7,532 nucleotides of DNA from Chitinophagales bacterium (lineage in GTDB: Bacteria > Bacteroidota > Bacteroidia > Chitinophagales > JAHDHT01), in contig JAHDHT010000027.1 in assembly GCA_020631175.1 (NCBI GenBank), positions 10,656 through 18,187 of the forward strand, read 5' to 3'. Below are positions 1 to 7,307 of this stretch, one piece after another. How positions within the stretch are numbered: position 1 is the stretch's first letter; each line of letters starts with the position of its first letter. The notes beneath the pieces are model-generated. The model worked only from the letters and a program-made list of their open reading frames with translations, searched no databases and was not told where the DNA came from. Made by a program: the position numbers and the translations under genes.

Positions 1-1085
1 GAACCATCAGAAGATTTTCTAAAAACTCTTCTTATCCACTGGGGTAAAACAAATACCCCTACTATAATGTATAAGTAATAAGTAAAAATACGCCAGATTA
101 ATGCCAATGCAGGTCCGATTCCGGATGGCATAAAATCATCTAACACCCAAGTAAAAGCTCCTTCAGCTGCACCAGAACTTCCGGGTGTAGGGCTAAGAAC
201 CATCACCAGATAAATAACCACCGATCGTGCCCAGATCAATAATTGTTCATCATTGTAAACGACAGCTAACAAAACACAATTCACCACACCAAGCCGCATT
301 ATCCATCCGCCAAAAGTAGAAAGTGTTCCTCCTACCCAAAATTCCATGGTTTGATTTTTTAAGCCTTTTGAAGCAACCAATAAATCTTTTCCTGTTTTCT
401 CTCCAACATCCTTCCAGCGACGAACAAATGGTAATTTAAAAAAGGCATTAATTAACCATTGAATCAGTTTTGGATTTACGAAAAGTCCGTAAGCAACAAT
501 CAAGAAATAGAGAATATTCAAAAAGAAACCAACAAAAAAGAAATATGCCCAGCCCTGTTTCGAGCCGATTTCTCCATCCGAATTTAAAATGGTTTCAGTA
601 ATGTCAATATCAGGAGATAAAAAGAGAGCCCCAAGAATGGACCAGACAATTAAAATAGATAAGGTGAAGAAAAGACCATCCATAAAAATGGTTACCAAAA
701 CGATGGTAGTCGTTCTTCCTGCTGAAATTTTCTCTTTAGTTAATAGAAAGAGTGCGATTGCAGTACCTCCCACACTTGAAGGTGTAGCGCATGAACTGAA
801 CTCCCATAAACTTACCAGATCGAAACATTGTCGCCAATTTAAATCATGATTGGTCAGCACTTTAAGTCGGTACATGAAAAGGAAATGACGGACGATCATG
901 AAAACAGCCCCCATTAATAACCAAAAAGCAGAATTAAATGTCCAATTGATTTTACTGAGTTGCTCAGCATCGAAATCTCTGAAGAACATCCATAATACCA
1001 CTACCAAACCAATAAGAATTGGTAATAGTATTCTTCTGAAACTAAACTGTTTTAGAACGTCATTTTGATCCGTCATGCTCTTCAT
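1..1085 (-). CDS. Flippase-like integral membrane protein, LPG-synthase TM / UPF0104 family (3' end cut by window edge)
   Basis: The minus-strand frame is open without a stop from 1085 to the left edge, giving 361 codons. Family members usually have about 320-350 residues, so little is probably missing. Hydrophobic segments fall near residues 18-36, 51-70, 98-116, 128-150, 180-200, 252-275, 285-299 and 325-347, indicating a multi-pass inner-membrane protein. Two glycine/proline-rich family signatures are visible: SSCATPSSVGGTA near 97-109 and SPTPGSSGAAEG near 298-309, the latter resembling the PTPGG-G-E loop of YbhN/AglD/MprF-type transmembrane domains. No soluble aminoacyl-transfer domain is seen, so lysyl-PG synthesis is not supported. 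Lipid or isoprenoid-linked substrate movement is a family-level guess. Two in-frame ATGs, at 1085 and 1076, follow a TAA and either could be the start; both overlap the end of scpA, suggesting co-transcription and coupled translation. Family call is firm, function uncertain. Confidence 0.88.
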   Translation of the reverse strand, partial: MKSMTDQNDVLKQFSFRRILLPILIGLVVVLWMFFRDFDAEQLSKINWTFNSAFWLLMGAVFMIVRHFLFMYRLKVLTNHDLNWRQCFDLVSLWEFSSCATPSSVGGTAIALFLLTKEKISAGRTTTIVLVTIFMDGLFFTLSILIVWSILGALFLSPDIDITETILNSDGEIGSKQGWAYFFFVGFFLNILYFLIVAYGLFVNPKLIQWLINAFFKLPFVRRWKDVGEKTGKDLLVASKGLKNQTMEFWVGGTLSTFGGWIMRLGVVNCVLLAVVYNDEQLLIWARSVVIYLVMVLSPTPGSSGAAEGAFTWVLDDFMPSGIGPALALIWRIFTYYLYIIVGVFVLPQWIRRVFRKSSDG

Positions 1086-1818
1086 GGGTAGTTAACCAGA
1101 AATTGTTAATCCCTAATCCAATTTTAATCTGTAAAATTCTTTCCTGCACCAGTTCAAGCATTGCTAAAAATCTGAAGATGCAATGAATTCTGTCTTTACA
1201 ATCTTCAAAAATCATGTCAAAATTACCTGTGGTGTCTTTATACTTCTTTACAAAAGACTTTAAGAAGTCTTTTTGTTCCGATAAAGTATATTCATAACGA
1301 ATAATAGTATGCTGTTTCTTTTGTTCATATTCAAAGCGTTCCATTACTTTTTGAAATGCTTTGTAAATTTTGAACAGATCCAATGTTTCTAATTCGAATT
1401 CATTGTGATAGCTGTTATTGATAATCGAGATGTCTTTTCGAATGTTTCCTCTTTGCATCAGATACATCCTGTCACCTTCCATTTCAGAAAGTGTTTTGCA
1501 TACCTCTTTATAACGCTTGTATTCTAACAGCTTATCTACTAATTCTTGCCTCGGATCAATCTCTTCTCCTGTTTCTTCATCAATTTCTTTTCTTGGTAAA
1601 AGCATTTTCGCCTTAATTCGAACCAGAGTAGCTGCTACCAGAATGAATTCACTTGCCAATTCAATATTAAGCTCTTTTGCCTTTTGAATATACGATAGAA
1701 AATCCTCCGTAATTTGAGCTATCGGAATATCATAAATATCAAGCTCATTACGCTCGATAAAGTATAATATCAGCTCAAAAGGCCCTTCAAATTGCGGTAA
1801 TTTTATTTCGTATGTCAA
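1060..1818 (-). CDS. scpA: Segregation and condensation protein A (ScpA, kleisin)
   Basis: ScpA is the kleisin subunit of the bacterial SMC-ScpA-ScpB condensin. It bridges the SMC heads and helps compact and segregate the chromosome in the cytoplasm. The 252 residues match the usual length of about 240-260. The N-terminal SMC-neck-binding region starts with the hallmark FEGPFELILYFIERNELDIYDIPI (about 10-33; here in full only as the family signature FEGP..L.L.LI....DI.DI). The second conserved block, ASEFILVAATLVRIKAKMLL, is at 55-74. A charged linker follows at about 76-95, then helices, then a C-terminal winged-helix part near 205-243 (FRFLAMLELVQ at 215-225). The ATG at 1818 gives the correct N-terminus; no Shine-Dalgarno site precedes it, as usual in Bacteroidota. 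It is the first gene of a probable two-gene unit with the membrane protein downstream. scpB and smc are not in the window. Confidence 0.95.
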   Translation of the reverse strand: MTYEIKLPQFEGPFELILYFIERNELDIYDIPIAQITEDFLSYIQKAKELNIELASEFILVAATLVRIKAKMLLPRKEIDEETGEEIDPRQELVDKLLEYKRYKEVCKTLSEMEGDRMYLMQRGNIRKDISIINNSYHNEFELETLDLFKIYKAFQKVMERFEYEQKKQHTIIRYEYTLSEQKDFLKSFVKKYKDTTGNFDMIFEDCKDRIHCIFRFLAMLELVQERILQIKIGLGINNFWLTTHEEHDGSK

Positions 1819-1881
1819 GTGTTGTTAAAGAGATTTAACGGAAAAACAAATCTTTGAATTTCCTGTTCTTGAAATCAGACA

Positions 1882-1889
1882 CAAACATA
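1882..1889 (-). promoter_or_regulatory. Probable -7 promoter element for scpA
   Basis: On the minus strand this reads TATGTTTG, an exact match to the Bacteroidota sigma-A -7 consensus TAnnTTTG. Transcription would begin a few bases downstream, leaving a leader of about 60 bases before the scpA ATG at 1818. No convincing TTG -33 element sits 17-23 bases upstream, so the call rests on the -7 box and its position. Confidence 0.45.
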
Positions 1890-1921
1890 CGTTATCTTTT
1901 TAATAAGGGCTGCGATTTTAG

Positions 1922-1929
1922 TAATTTTG
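1922..1929 (+). promoter_or_regulatory. dxs: Probable -7 promoter element for dxs
   Basis: TAATTTTG fits the Bacteroidota -7 consensus TAnnTTTG exactly. It lies 62 bases before the dxs ATG and 32 bases from the opposing scpA box, so the two promoters diverge within the 1819-1991 gap. No good TTG -33 element is seen at the expected distance. Apart from these two boxes nothing structured was found in the gap. Confidence 0.45.
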
Positions 1930-1991
1930 AAAGCAGTCTTAAATAATTTTAATTAAACTTCAGACCGACTTTTACTGTTGGCATAAATAAG

Positions 1992-3917
1992 ATGATAGAA
2001 CCAGGCGAATTATTAAAGCATATTAACTATCCAAAAGACCTTCGTGCCCTTGGAAAAGACAAGCTCTTCACGGTTTGTAAAGAGTTAAGAGAATACATTA
2101 TTGACATGGTAAGCATTTATGGCGGTCACTTTGGGGCTAGTCTTGGAGTGGTTGAAATGACCGTTGCCATGCATTATGTTTACAATACTCCCTTTGATCA
2201 AATCGTCTGGGATGTTGGGCATCAGGCTTATGGACATAAAATCTTAACCGGAAGGAGAGATGTTTTCCATACGAACAGAGTTTACAAAGGAATCAGCGGT
2301 TTCCCTAAGAGAAAAGAAAGTGAATATGATACGTTCGGTGTAGGACATAGCTCCACATCTGTTTCTGCTGCTTTAGGTATGGCTTATGGTGTTCATCATA
2401 ATAATGAAGATCGAAAAGTAGTAGCTGTTATTGGGGATGGAGCAATGACGGGAGGATTAGCCTTTGAAGGATTAAACAATGCAGGTATCTCAAAAGACAA
2501 AGATGTATTGGTTATTCTGAATGATAACTGCATGTCGATCGACCCGAATGTTGGCGCATTGAAAGAATATTTAACCGATATAACTACTTCTGGCACCTAC
2601 AATAAAATGCGCGATGAAGTCTGGAAATTGTTAGGCAAATTCAGCAAATTCGGACCTAATGCACAAGAAATCGCTTCTAAAGTGGAAGCAGGGATGAAAA
2701 GTGTATTAAGCAAAGAAAGCAACTTATTCGAAGGTTTGGGCATGCGTTACTTTGGCCCGATCGACGGACATGATATCAATCATCTGGTGGGTGTTTTAGA
2801 AGATTTAAAGAAAATTCCGGGACCAAAATTATTACACTGCTTAACCGTAAAAGGTAAAGGATTTAAATTGGCTGAAAAAGATCAGACCAAATGGCATGCT
2901 CCGGGTAAGTTTGATAAAATCACCGGTGAAATCAGAAAAAAAGTGCCTTCAACTCCGCAAGCACCTAAATATCAGGATGTTTTTGGACATACGATTATAG
3001 AGTTAGCAAAAGAAAATGAAAAAATTGTAGGTGTAACACCGGCGATGCCGAGTGGTTGCTCTATGAAATATATGATCGCCGAAATGCCCGATAGAGCCTT
3101 CGATGTAGGAATCGCTGAACAACATGCCGTAACTTTTTCTGCAGGAATGGCAACTCAGGGATTGAGACCATTCTGTAATATCTATTCTACCTTCATGCAA
3201 AGAGCCTATGATCAGGTTATTCATGATGTGGCATTGCAATCATTACCGGTAATCTTCTGTCTCGACAGAGCAGGTGTGGCCGGAGCAGACGGACCAACAC
3301 ATCACGGCGCATATGATATCGCTTATTTCAGATGCATTCCAAACATGATTATTTCTGCACCGATGAATGAATCAGAGTTAAGAAATATGATGTACTCTGC
3401 ACAACTGGATAAAGTTGACAAACCCTGGTCGATTCGTTATCCAAGAGGTCAGGGAGTTATGCCGGAATGGAAAACACCATTCGAAGAAATTGAAATCGGT
3501 AAAGGAAGAAAAATTAAAGACGGTAATGAAGTTGCCATCTTAACTTTCGGGCACCCGGGTAATTTTGCAGTTCAGGCTTGCAAAGAATTAATCACTTATG
3601 ATATTAATCCCGCCCATTATGATATCCGTTTTGTAAAACCTTTAGATGAAGATTTATTACACGAAGTTTTCAGCAAATTTAAAAAGGTGATAACAGTCGA
3701 AGATGGATGTGTTCAGGGTGGATTTGGTTCTGCTATTTTAGAATTCATGGTCGATAATGGATACAGCTCTAAGGTGGTACGTTTGGGTATCCCTGATGAA
3801 GTTGTTGAACATGGCACACAACAGGAACTTTGGGCAGAATGTAATTATGATAAAGATGCAATTATTGCTGCTGTAAAAGAATTAGCACATGCTGAAACTC
3901 CGGAAGTGGCCATTTAA
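1992..3917 (+). CDS. dxs: 1-deoxy-D-xylulose-5-phosphate synthase (Dxs)
   Basis: Dxs is a thiamine-diphosphate enzyme that condenses pyruvate with glyceraldehyde 3-phosphate to form 1-deoxy-D-xylulose 5-phosphate and CO2. It is the entry step of the MEP isoprenoid pathway and is cytoplasmic. The 641 residues match the family length (about 620-640). Visible parts in order: the catalytic histidine H46 in GGHFGASLG; WDVGHQAYGHKILTGR (73-88); the ThDP/Mg motif GDGAMTGG (148-155) with LNDN (176-179); the pyrimidine-domain signature DVGIAEQHAVTFSAG (371-385), with E375 as the expected cofactor-activating glutamate; YSTFMQRAYDQV (398-409) with R403; and D432 and H436 in AGADGPTHHG. The C-terminal transketolase domain starts near 505. 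All expected active-site residues are present and no frame break is seen. The ATG at 1992 gives the expected N-terminus. It is a single-gene unit ending at the hairpin at 3941. Confidence 0.98.
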   Translation: MIEPGELLKHINYPKDLRALGKDKLFTVCKELREYIIDMVSIYGGHFGASLGVVEMTVAMHYVYNTPFDQIVWDVGHQAYGHKILTGRRDVFHTNRVYKGISGFPKRKESEYDTFGVGHSSTSVSAALGMAYGVHHNNEDRKVVAVIGDGAMTGGLAFEGLNNAGISKDKDVLVILNDNCMSIDPNVGALKEYLTDITTSGTYNKMRDEVWKLLGKFSKFGPNAQEIASKVEAGMKSVLSKESNLFEGLGMRYFGPIDGHDINHLVGVLEDLKKIPGPKLLHCLTVKGKGFKLAEKDQTKWHAPGKFDKITGEIRKKVPSTPQAPKYQDVFGHTIIELAKENEKIVGVTPAMPSGCSMKYMIAEMPDRAFDVGIAEQHAVTFSAGMATQGLRPFCNIYSTFMQRAYDQVIHDVALQSLPVIFCLDRAGVAGADGPTHHGAYDIAYFRCIPNMIISAPMNESELRNMMYSAQLDKVDKPWSIRYPRGQGVMPEWKTPFEEIEIGKGRKIKDGNEVAILTFGHPGNFAVQACKELITYDINPAHYDIRFVKPLDEDLLHEVFSKFKKVITVEDGCVQGGFGSAILEFMVDNGYSSKVVRLGIPDEVVEHGTQQELWAECNYDKDAIIAAVKELAHAETPEVAI

Positions 3918-3940
3918 CAACTTAGAGAATAAAGAAAATG

Positions 3941-3975
3941 AAAAGGGCGAATATTAAAATATTCGCCCTTTTTTT
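3941..3975. terminator. Bidirectional rho-independent terminator shared by dxs and recQ
   Basis: A perfect inverted repeat pairs AAAAGGGCGAATAT (3941-3954) with its complement at 3959-3972 around a four-base loop, and a seven-T tract follows at 3969-3975. In the minus direction the arm ends in TTTT followed by CATTTTC, so it can also stop recQ transcription. It lies 24 bases after the dxs stop and 25 bases beyond the recQ stop, in the convergent gap. Confidence 0.9.
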
Positions 3976-4000
3976 ATCTCTTAAAAAATCAATCTGATTT

Positions 4001-6199
4001 CTAATTTGCCATTTCAGACATAAACTTAATTCGAATTAACTGAATATCTTCTAATTCAAACTCATCAGCACCTAATTCGTCTAAAGCGTCTTCTAAGCTG
4101 TCCGTTTCTGCTTCAGAAAAATAATCGTAAATATCTTCCTGCTGATATTCATCCAACACTTCATCGATATAATAATCGATATTCACTTTTGTACCTGAAG
4201 CAACAATGGTTTCAATTTCATTATATAAATCAGGAATACTTAAATTCTTATTATCCGCAATTGTATCTAGTGGAATCTTTTTATCGATATTGGTAATAAT
4301 GTAAACTTTTAGACCGGATTTATTTACTACCGATTTAACCACAACATCATTAACGCGTTCAATATTATTATCCTCAACATATTTTTTTATCGTTTCAGAA
4401 AATTGCTTCCCATAGCGCAAAGCCTTACCCTTACTCACTCCTGTAATTTGTTCAAACTCCTGAAGTGTAATTGGATACTGTGTCGCCATATCCTCCAAAG
4501 AAGGATCCTGAAAAACAACAAAAGGTGGAACATTGGTCTCTGAAGCCACTTTTTTACGAAGGTCTTTCAGCATTTTAAATAAAGTCTCATCGAGTACCGC
4601 TGTTTTATTCGACACCGTTGAAATTTCACCTTCATTAAATTCATGATTAATAGCCAATTTAACAGAATAAGGCTTTTCAATAAACGCTCTTCCCTTATCC
4701 GTTAATTTTAAAACACCGTAGTTTTCAATTTCTTTATAAATAAAGTTCTGCAACAAAGCCTGGCGAATAATACTGTTCCAGTAATTTCCTTCATGATCTT
4801 TTCCGGCTGCAAAAAATTCACTTTTATCATGTTTAAATGAAATAATTTCCTGAGCCTTTTCACCGGTTAACAATTTAACCATGTAAGGAATCTTGAAGTT
4901 TTCATCTAAATCTTCAATCGCTTTTAATGCAAGCAAAATATGCTCCTTTCCTTCAATCTGCTCTTTCGGATTTTTACAATTATCACACATATCTTCACAT
5001 TGTGCCTCATCATATTCCTCCCCGAAATAATGCAATACAAATTTTCTTCGGCAACTAGCTGTTTCAGCATAACCGACTACTTCCATCACATGCTGGCCAC
5101 CAACTTCACGTTCAGCAACCGGCTTATCCCGCATTAATTTCTCCAGCTTTTCAATATCCTTATAAGAAAATAAAGCCAGACAATGCGAAGGCAATCCATC
5201 TCTACCGGCACGCCCGGTTTCCTGGTAATAGTTTTCTAAACTTTTCGGAATATCATAATGAATCACAAAACGAACATCCGGTTTATCGATACCCATTCCG
5301 AATGCAATAGTAGCGCAAATAACATCCGTCCGCTCCATGATAAAATCATCCTGTGTTTTAGTTCTTACAGAAGATTCCATCCCGGCATGATAAGGTGCCG
5401 CGTTTATTCCGTTTACCTGTAAAACCTGTGCTAACTCCTCCGTTGACTTTCGGTTCAAACAATAAACAATACCCGCCTTACCTTCATAATTTTTGACAAA
5501 CTTCACAATCGTTTTATACGCCTGATCTTTGTTGCCTTTAGGTACGACTTCATAAAATAAATTATCTCTGTTGAACGAATCCAGATAAAAATCCGGCTCA
5601 TCCATCTGAAGGTTCTTGATTATATCTGCACGCACTTTAGGAGTTGCTGTCGCAGTTAAAGCAATTACAGGAATATTTTCCCCTATTCCTTCAATCATCT
5701 TTTTAATTCTTCGATATTCAGGTCTGAAATCATGACCCCACTCAGAAATACAATGCGCTTCATCTACCGCTACAAAAGAAATCGTTAAACCACTCAAAAA
5801 CTCAATGTTCTCTTCTTTGGTTAAGGTCTCCGGTGCAACATATAAAAGCTTTGTATGCCCGGCCACAAGATCTTCTTTCACTTGTTTTAGCTGTCGCTTA
5901 TTCAAAGAAGAATTCATATAATGCGCAACATTATCATTGCTGTTATACGACCGAATTAAATCTACCTGATTTTTCATCAGGGCAATTAAAGGACTTATCA
6001 CTATTGCGGTTCCTTCCGACATAAAAGCCGGCAATTGATAACAAAGTGATTTACCACCCCCGGTGGGCATAATTACCAGTGTATCTTTCTGATTTAATAC
6101 ACTTTTTATGATGCTTTCCTGAGCACCTTTAAATCCGTCAAATCCAAAATATGTATTGAGAGCGTTTTTTAAGTCAAGATCAGTTGCTGCGTCTACCAT
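4001..6199 (-). CDS. recQ: ATP-dependent DNA helicase RecQ with C-terminal HTH extension
   Basis: RecQ is a 3'-to-5' superfamily 2 DNA helicase used in recombination and in repair of stalled forks and gaps. The 732 residues exceed the E. coli enzyme (about 610). Domains in order: Q-motif region with Q27; Walker A MPTGGGKS (44-51); DEAH box (146-149) in VDEAHCISEWGHDFRPEY; LTATATP motif III (181-187); AFGMGIDKPDVR (299-310); motif VI QETGRAGRDG (326-335). The RQC zinc site uses C383, C401, C405 and C408, followed by a winged helix to about 510. An HRDC domain spans about 534-612. A further stretch of about 115 residues (about 615-732) resembles the helix-turn-helix domain (HTH_40 type) found at the end of many Bacteroidota and Firmicutes RecQ proteins, and ends in acidic helices. 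No catalytic residue is missing. The ATG at 6199 follows a seven-A run; AGGAGG lies further upstream at an unusually long spacing. Confidence 0.97.
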   Translation of the reverse strand: MVDAATDLDLKNALNTYFGFDGFKGAQESIIKSVLNQKDTLVIMPTGGGKSLCYQLPAFMSEGTAIVISPLIALMKNQVDLIRSYNSNDNVAHYMNSSLNKRQLKQVKEDLVAGHTKLLYVAPETLTKEENIEFLSGLTISFVAVDEAHCISEWGHDFRPEYRRIKKMIEGIGENIPVIALTATATPKVRADIIKNLQMDEPDFYLDSFNRDNLFYEVVPKGNKDQAYKTIVKFVKNYEGKAGIVYCLNRKSTEELAQVLQVNGINAAPYHAGMESSVRTKTQDDFIMERTDVICATIAFGMGIDKPDVRFVIHYDIPKSLENYYQETGRAGRDGLPSHCLALFSYKDIEKLEKLMRDKPVAEREVGGQHVMEVVGYAETASCRRKFVLHYFGEEYDEAQCEDMCDNCKNPKEQIEGKEHILLALKAIEDLDENFKIPYMVKLLTGEKAQEIISFKHDKSEFFAAGKDHEGNYWNSIIRQALLQNFIYKEIENYGVLKLTDKGRAFIEKPYSVKLAINHEFNEGEISTVSNKTAVLDETLFKMLKDLRKKVASETNVPPFVVFQDPSLEDMATQYPITLQEFEQITGVSKGKALRYGKQFSETIKKYVEDNNIERVNDVVVKSVVNKSGLKVYIITNIDKKIPLDTIADNKNLSIPDLYNEIETIVASGTKVNIDYYIDEVLDEYQQEDIYDYFSEAETDSLEDALDELGADEFELEDIQLIRIKFMSEMAN

Positions 6200-6212
6200 T
6201 TTTTTTCGTGTT

Positions 6213-6218
6213 CCTCCT
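6213..6218 (-). promoter_or_regulatory. recQ: Shine-Dalgarno-like AGGAGG upstream of recQ
   Basis: The minus strand reads AGGAGG here, a full Shine-Dalgarno core, but 13 bases separate it from the recQ ATG (6199-6197), against the usual 5-9. The spacer ends in a run of A, which is the common initiation context in Bacteroidota. No alternative start codon lies closer to it, so it may be only partly used. Confidence 0.4.
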
Positions 6219-6236
6219 GTCGTTTTTGTATAGCTG

Positions 6237-6263
6237 TTGATTCAATTAAATTTAGTACAATTG
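6237..6263 (+). promoter_or_regulatory. kdsD: Possible promoter for kdsD
   Basis: TTG at 6237-6239 and TACAATTG at 6256-6263 are separated by 16 bases. This approximates the Bacteroidota TTG / TAnnTTTG promoter with one -7 mismatch and a slightly short spacer. It would give a leader of only about 20 bases before the TTG start at 6292. It overlaps the candidate recQ promoter on the other strand. Confidence 0.3.
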
Positions 6264-6277
6264 CAGTAGAAAATCAA
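6247..6277 (-). promoter_or_regulatory. recQ: Possible promoter for recQ
   Basis: On the minus strand TTG (6277-6275) is followed after 20 bases by TAAATTTA (6254-6247), one mismatch from TAnnTTTG. The spacing is normal for Bacteroidota. The -7 octamer is its own reverse complement. The leader to the recQ ATG would be about 40 bases and would include the AGGAGG. Confidence 0.3.
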
Positions 6278-6291
6278 CGATTTTACCACAA

Positions 6292-7266
6292 TTGACCGAC
6301 CATATTTATCAAAAAATACGCCAATCTGCTGAAAGGGTTTTAGAAATTGAGTTAAATGCCGTTAAACTCTTAAAAGACATTGATTTTGAGGCATTTTCGC
6401 AACTTTGTAATGCCCTTTTTGAGGCAAAAGGGAAAATCATTGTAACAGGCATTGGCAAAAGCGCCATTATCGCGCAAAAGTTTGTTTCAACATTAAACTC
6501 TACCGGGTCAAGAGCACAGTTCATTCATGCAGCAGATGCGCTTCATGGCGATCTCGGAATGATTCAAAAAGAAGATGCTGTAATCATGCTTTCCAATTCA
6601 GGTTCCACACCAGAGCTGAAAGTATTGTTATCCGTCCTGAAACAAAATAATTATCAAATTGCAGCTATCACTTCAAAAGCCAATTCAACTTTAGCCAAAC
6701 AGGCAAATTACACCCTTTTGTTACCCGAAAGCCGTGAAGCATGTCCGAACAATCTTGCACCCACCGCAAGCACCACTATGCAGTTGGTAATTTGCGATGC
6801 GATCGCGGTAGCCCTGCTTGAATTACGCGGTTTTACGCAAGAAGATTTCGCACAGACACATCCGGCAGGTGCGCTTGGCAAAAAAGTATACCTGCGGGTC
6901 GAAGATCTGATGAGCGACAGCTCGATTCCTTCAATCGCTCCCGAAAGTTCGGTCGAACAAGTAATCATAAGTATTTCAGGCGGACGAATGGGCGCAACCG
7001 CAGTCTGCAATGCCAACAATGAAGTATTGGGCATCATTACCGATGGAGATCTCCGTCGCATGATGGAAAAAACAAAAGATTATTCCAATTTGAAAGCAGG
7101 CGAAATCATGAGTGAAAATCCCGTTCATATCGAACCTGAAGAATTAGTTGTCGACGCCTTTGCATTAATGAAAGAACGGAAAATCAGTCAGTTAATCGTT
7201 GCAAAGAACGGTCAGCTTAAAGGCTTTCTCCACCTGCAGGATATCATTAGAGAAGGAATTATATAA
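6292..7266 (+). CDS. kdsD: D-arabinose 5-phosphate isomerase, KpsF/GutQ family (KdsD)
   Basis: This enzyme interconverts D-ribulose 5-phosphate and D-arabinose 5-phosphate, the first step toward Kdo for the lipopolysaccharide core; it is cytoplasmic. The 324 residues match E. coli KdsD (328). An N-terminal SIS sugar-phosphate isomerase domain (about 35-175) contains VTGIGKSA (51-58), HAADALHGDLGM (79-90) and SNSGSTPE (101-108). K56, E108, E149 and H190 (in THPAGALGK) each sit exactly three positions before the K59, E111, E152 and H193 proposed as catalytic in the E. coli enzyme. Two CBS domains follow (about 203-262 and 268-324), each with the usual ending (GIITDGDLRR; GFLHLQDIIR). The start is TTG at 6292: the frame has no ATG between the upstream TAG at 6253 and codon 90, which is inside the SIS domain. 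No capsule genes are nearby, so the Kdo/LPS role is preferred over kpsF. Confidence 0.95.
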   Translation: MTDHIYQKIRQSAERVLEIELNAVKLLKDIDFEAFSQLCNALFEAKGKIIVTGIGKSAIIAQKFVSTLNSTGSRAQFIHAADALHGDLGMIQKEDAVIMLSNSGSTPELKVLLSVLKQNNYQIAAITSKANSTLAKQANYTLLLPESREACPNNLAPTASTTMQLVICDAIAVALLELRGFTQEDFAQTHPAGALGKKVYLRVEDLMSDSSIPSIAPESSVEQVIISISGGRMGATAVCNANNEVLGIITDGDLRRMMEKTKDYSNLKAGEIMSENPVHIEPEELVVDAFALMKERKISQLIVAKNGQLKGFLHLQDIIREGII

Positions 7267-7307
7267 TTTTATTTGAAGCGAATCATTGGGCTTCGAATCC
7301 GGCTTCA

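Noticed and set aside
589..849. Plus-strand open frame of 86 codons
   Set aside because: It lies antisense within the membrane-protein gene, whose own frame stays open across it and shows transmembrane and family motifs. The plus-strand product looks like no protein family.
1..1085. Calling the membrane protein a lysylphosphatidylglycerol synthase (MprF)
   Set aside because: Only the transmembrane domain family is present. The frame shows no room for the soluble aminoacyl-transfer domain unless it lies beyond the left edge, and the hydrophobic part already has full family length.
2396..3239. Minus-strand open frames at 2396-2596 and 3003-3239
   Set aside because: Both are shadows of dxs, overlapping conserved ThDP-binding segments, and neither has a recognisable product.
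4940..6024. Plus-strand open frames at 4940-5137 and 5833-6024
   Set aside because: Both are antisense to conserved RecQ zinc-site and helicase segments and have no family features.
6708..7061. Minus-strand open frame of 117 codons
   Set aside because: It lies antisense within kdsD, across the SIS-CBS region with conserved catalytic residues. Its product is low-complexity and S/R/A-rich, as expected for a shadow frame.
6292..7266. Reading the isomerase gene as capsule-associated kpsF
   Set aside because: No kps capsule export or synthesis genes are present; the neighbour is recQ, so the general Kdo/LPS role (kdsD) fits better.
7275..7294. Small hairpin GAAGC/GCTTC just after kdsD as its terminator
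   Set aside because: The stem is only 5 bp with a 10-base loop and no T tract follows, so it does not qualify as a rho-independent terminator.
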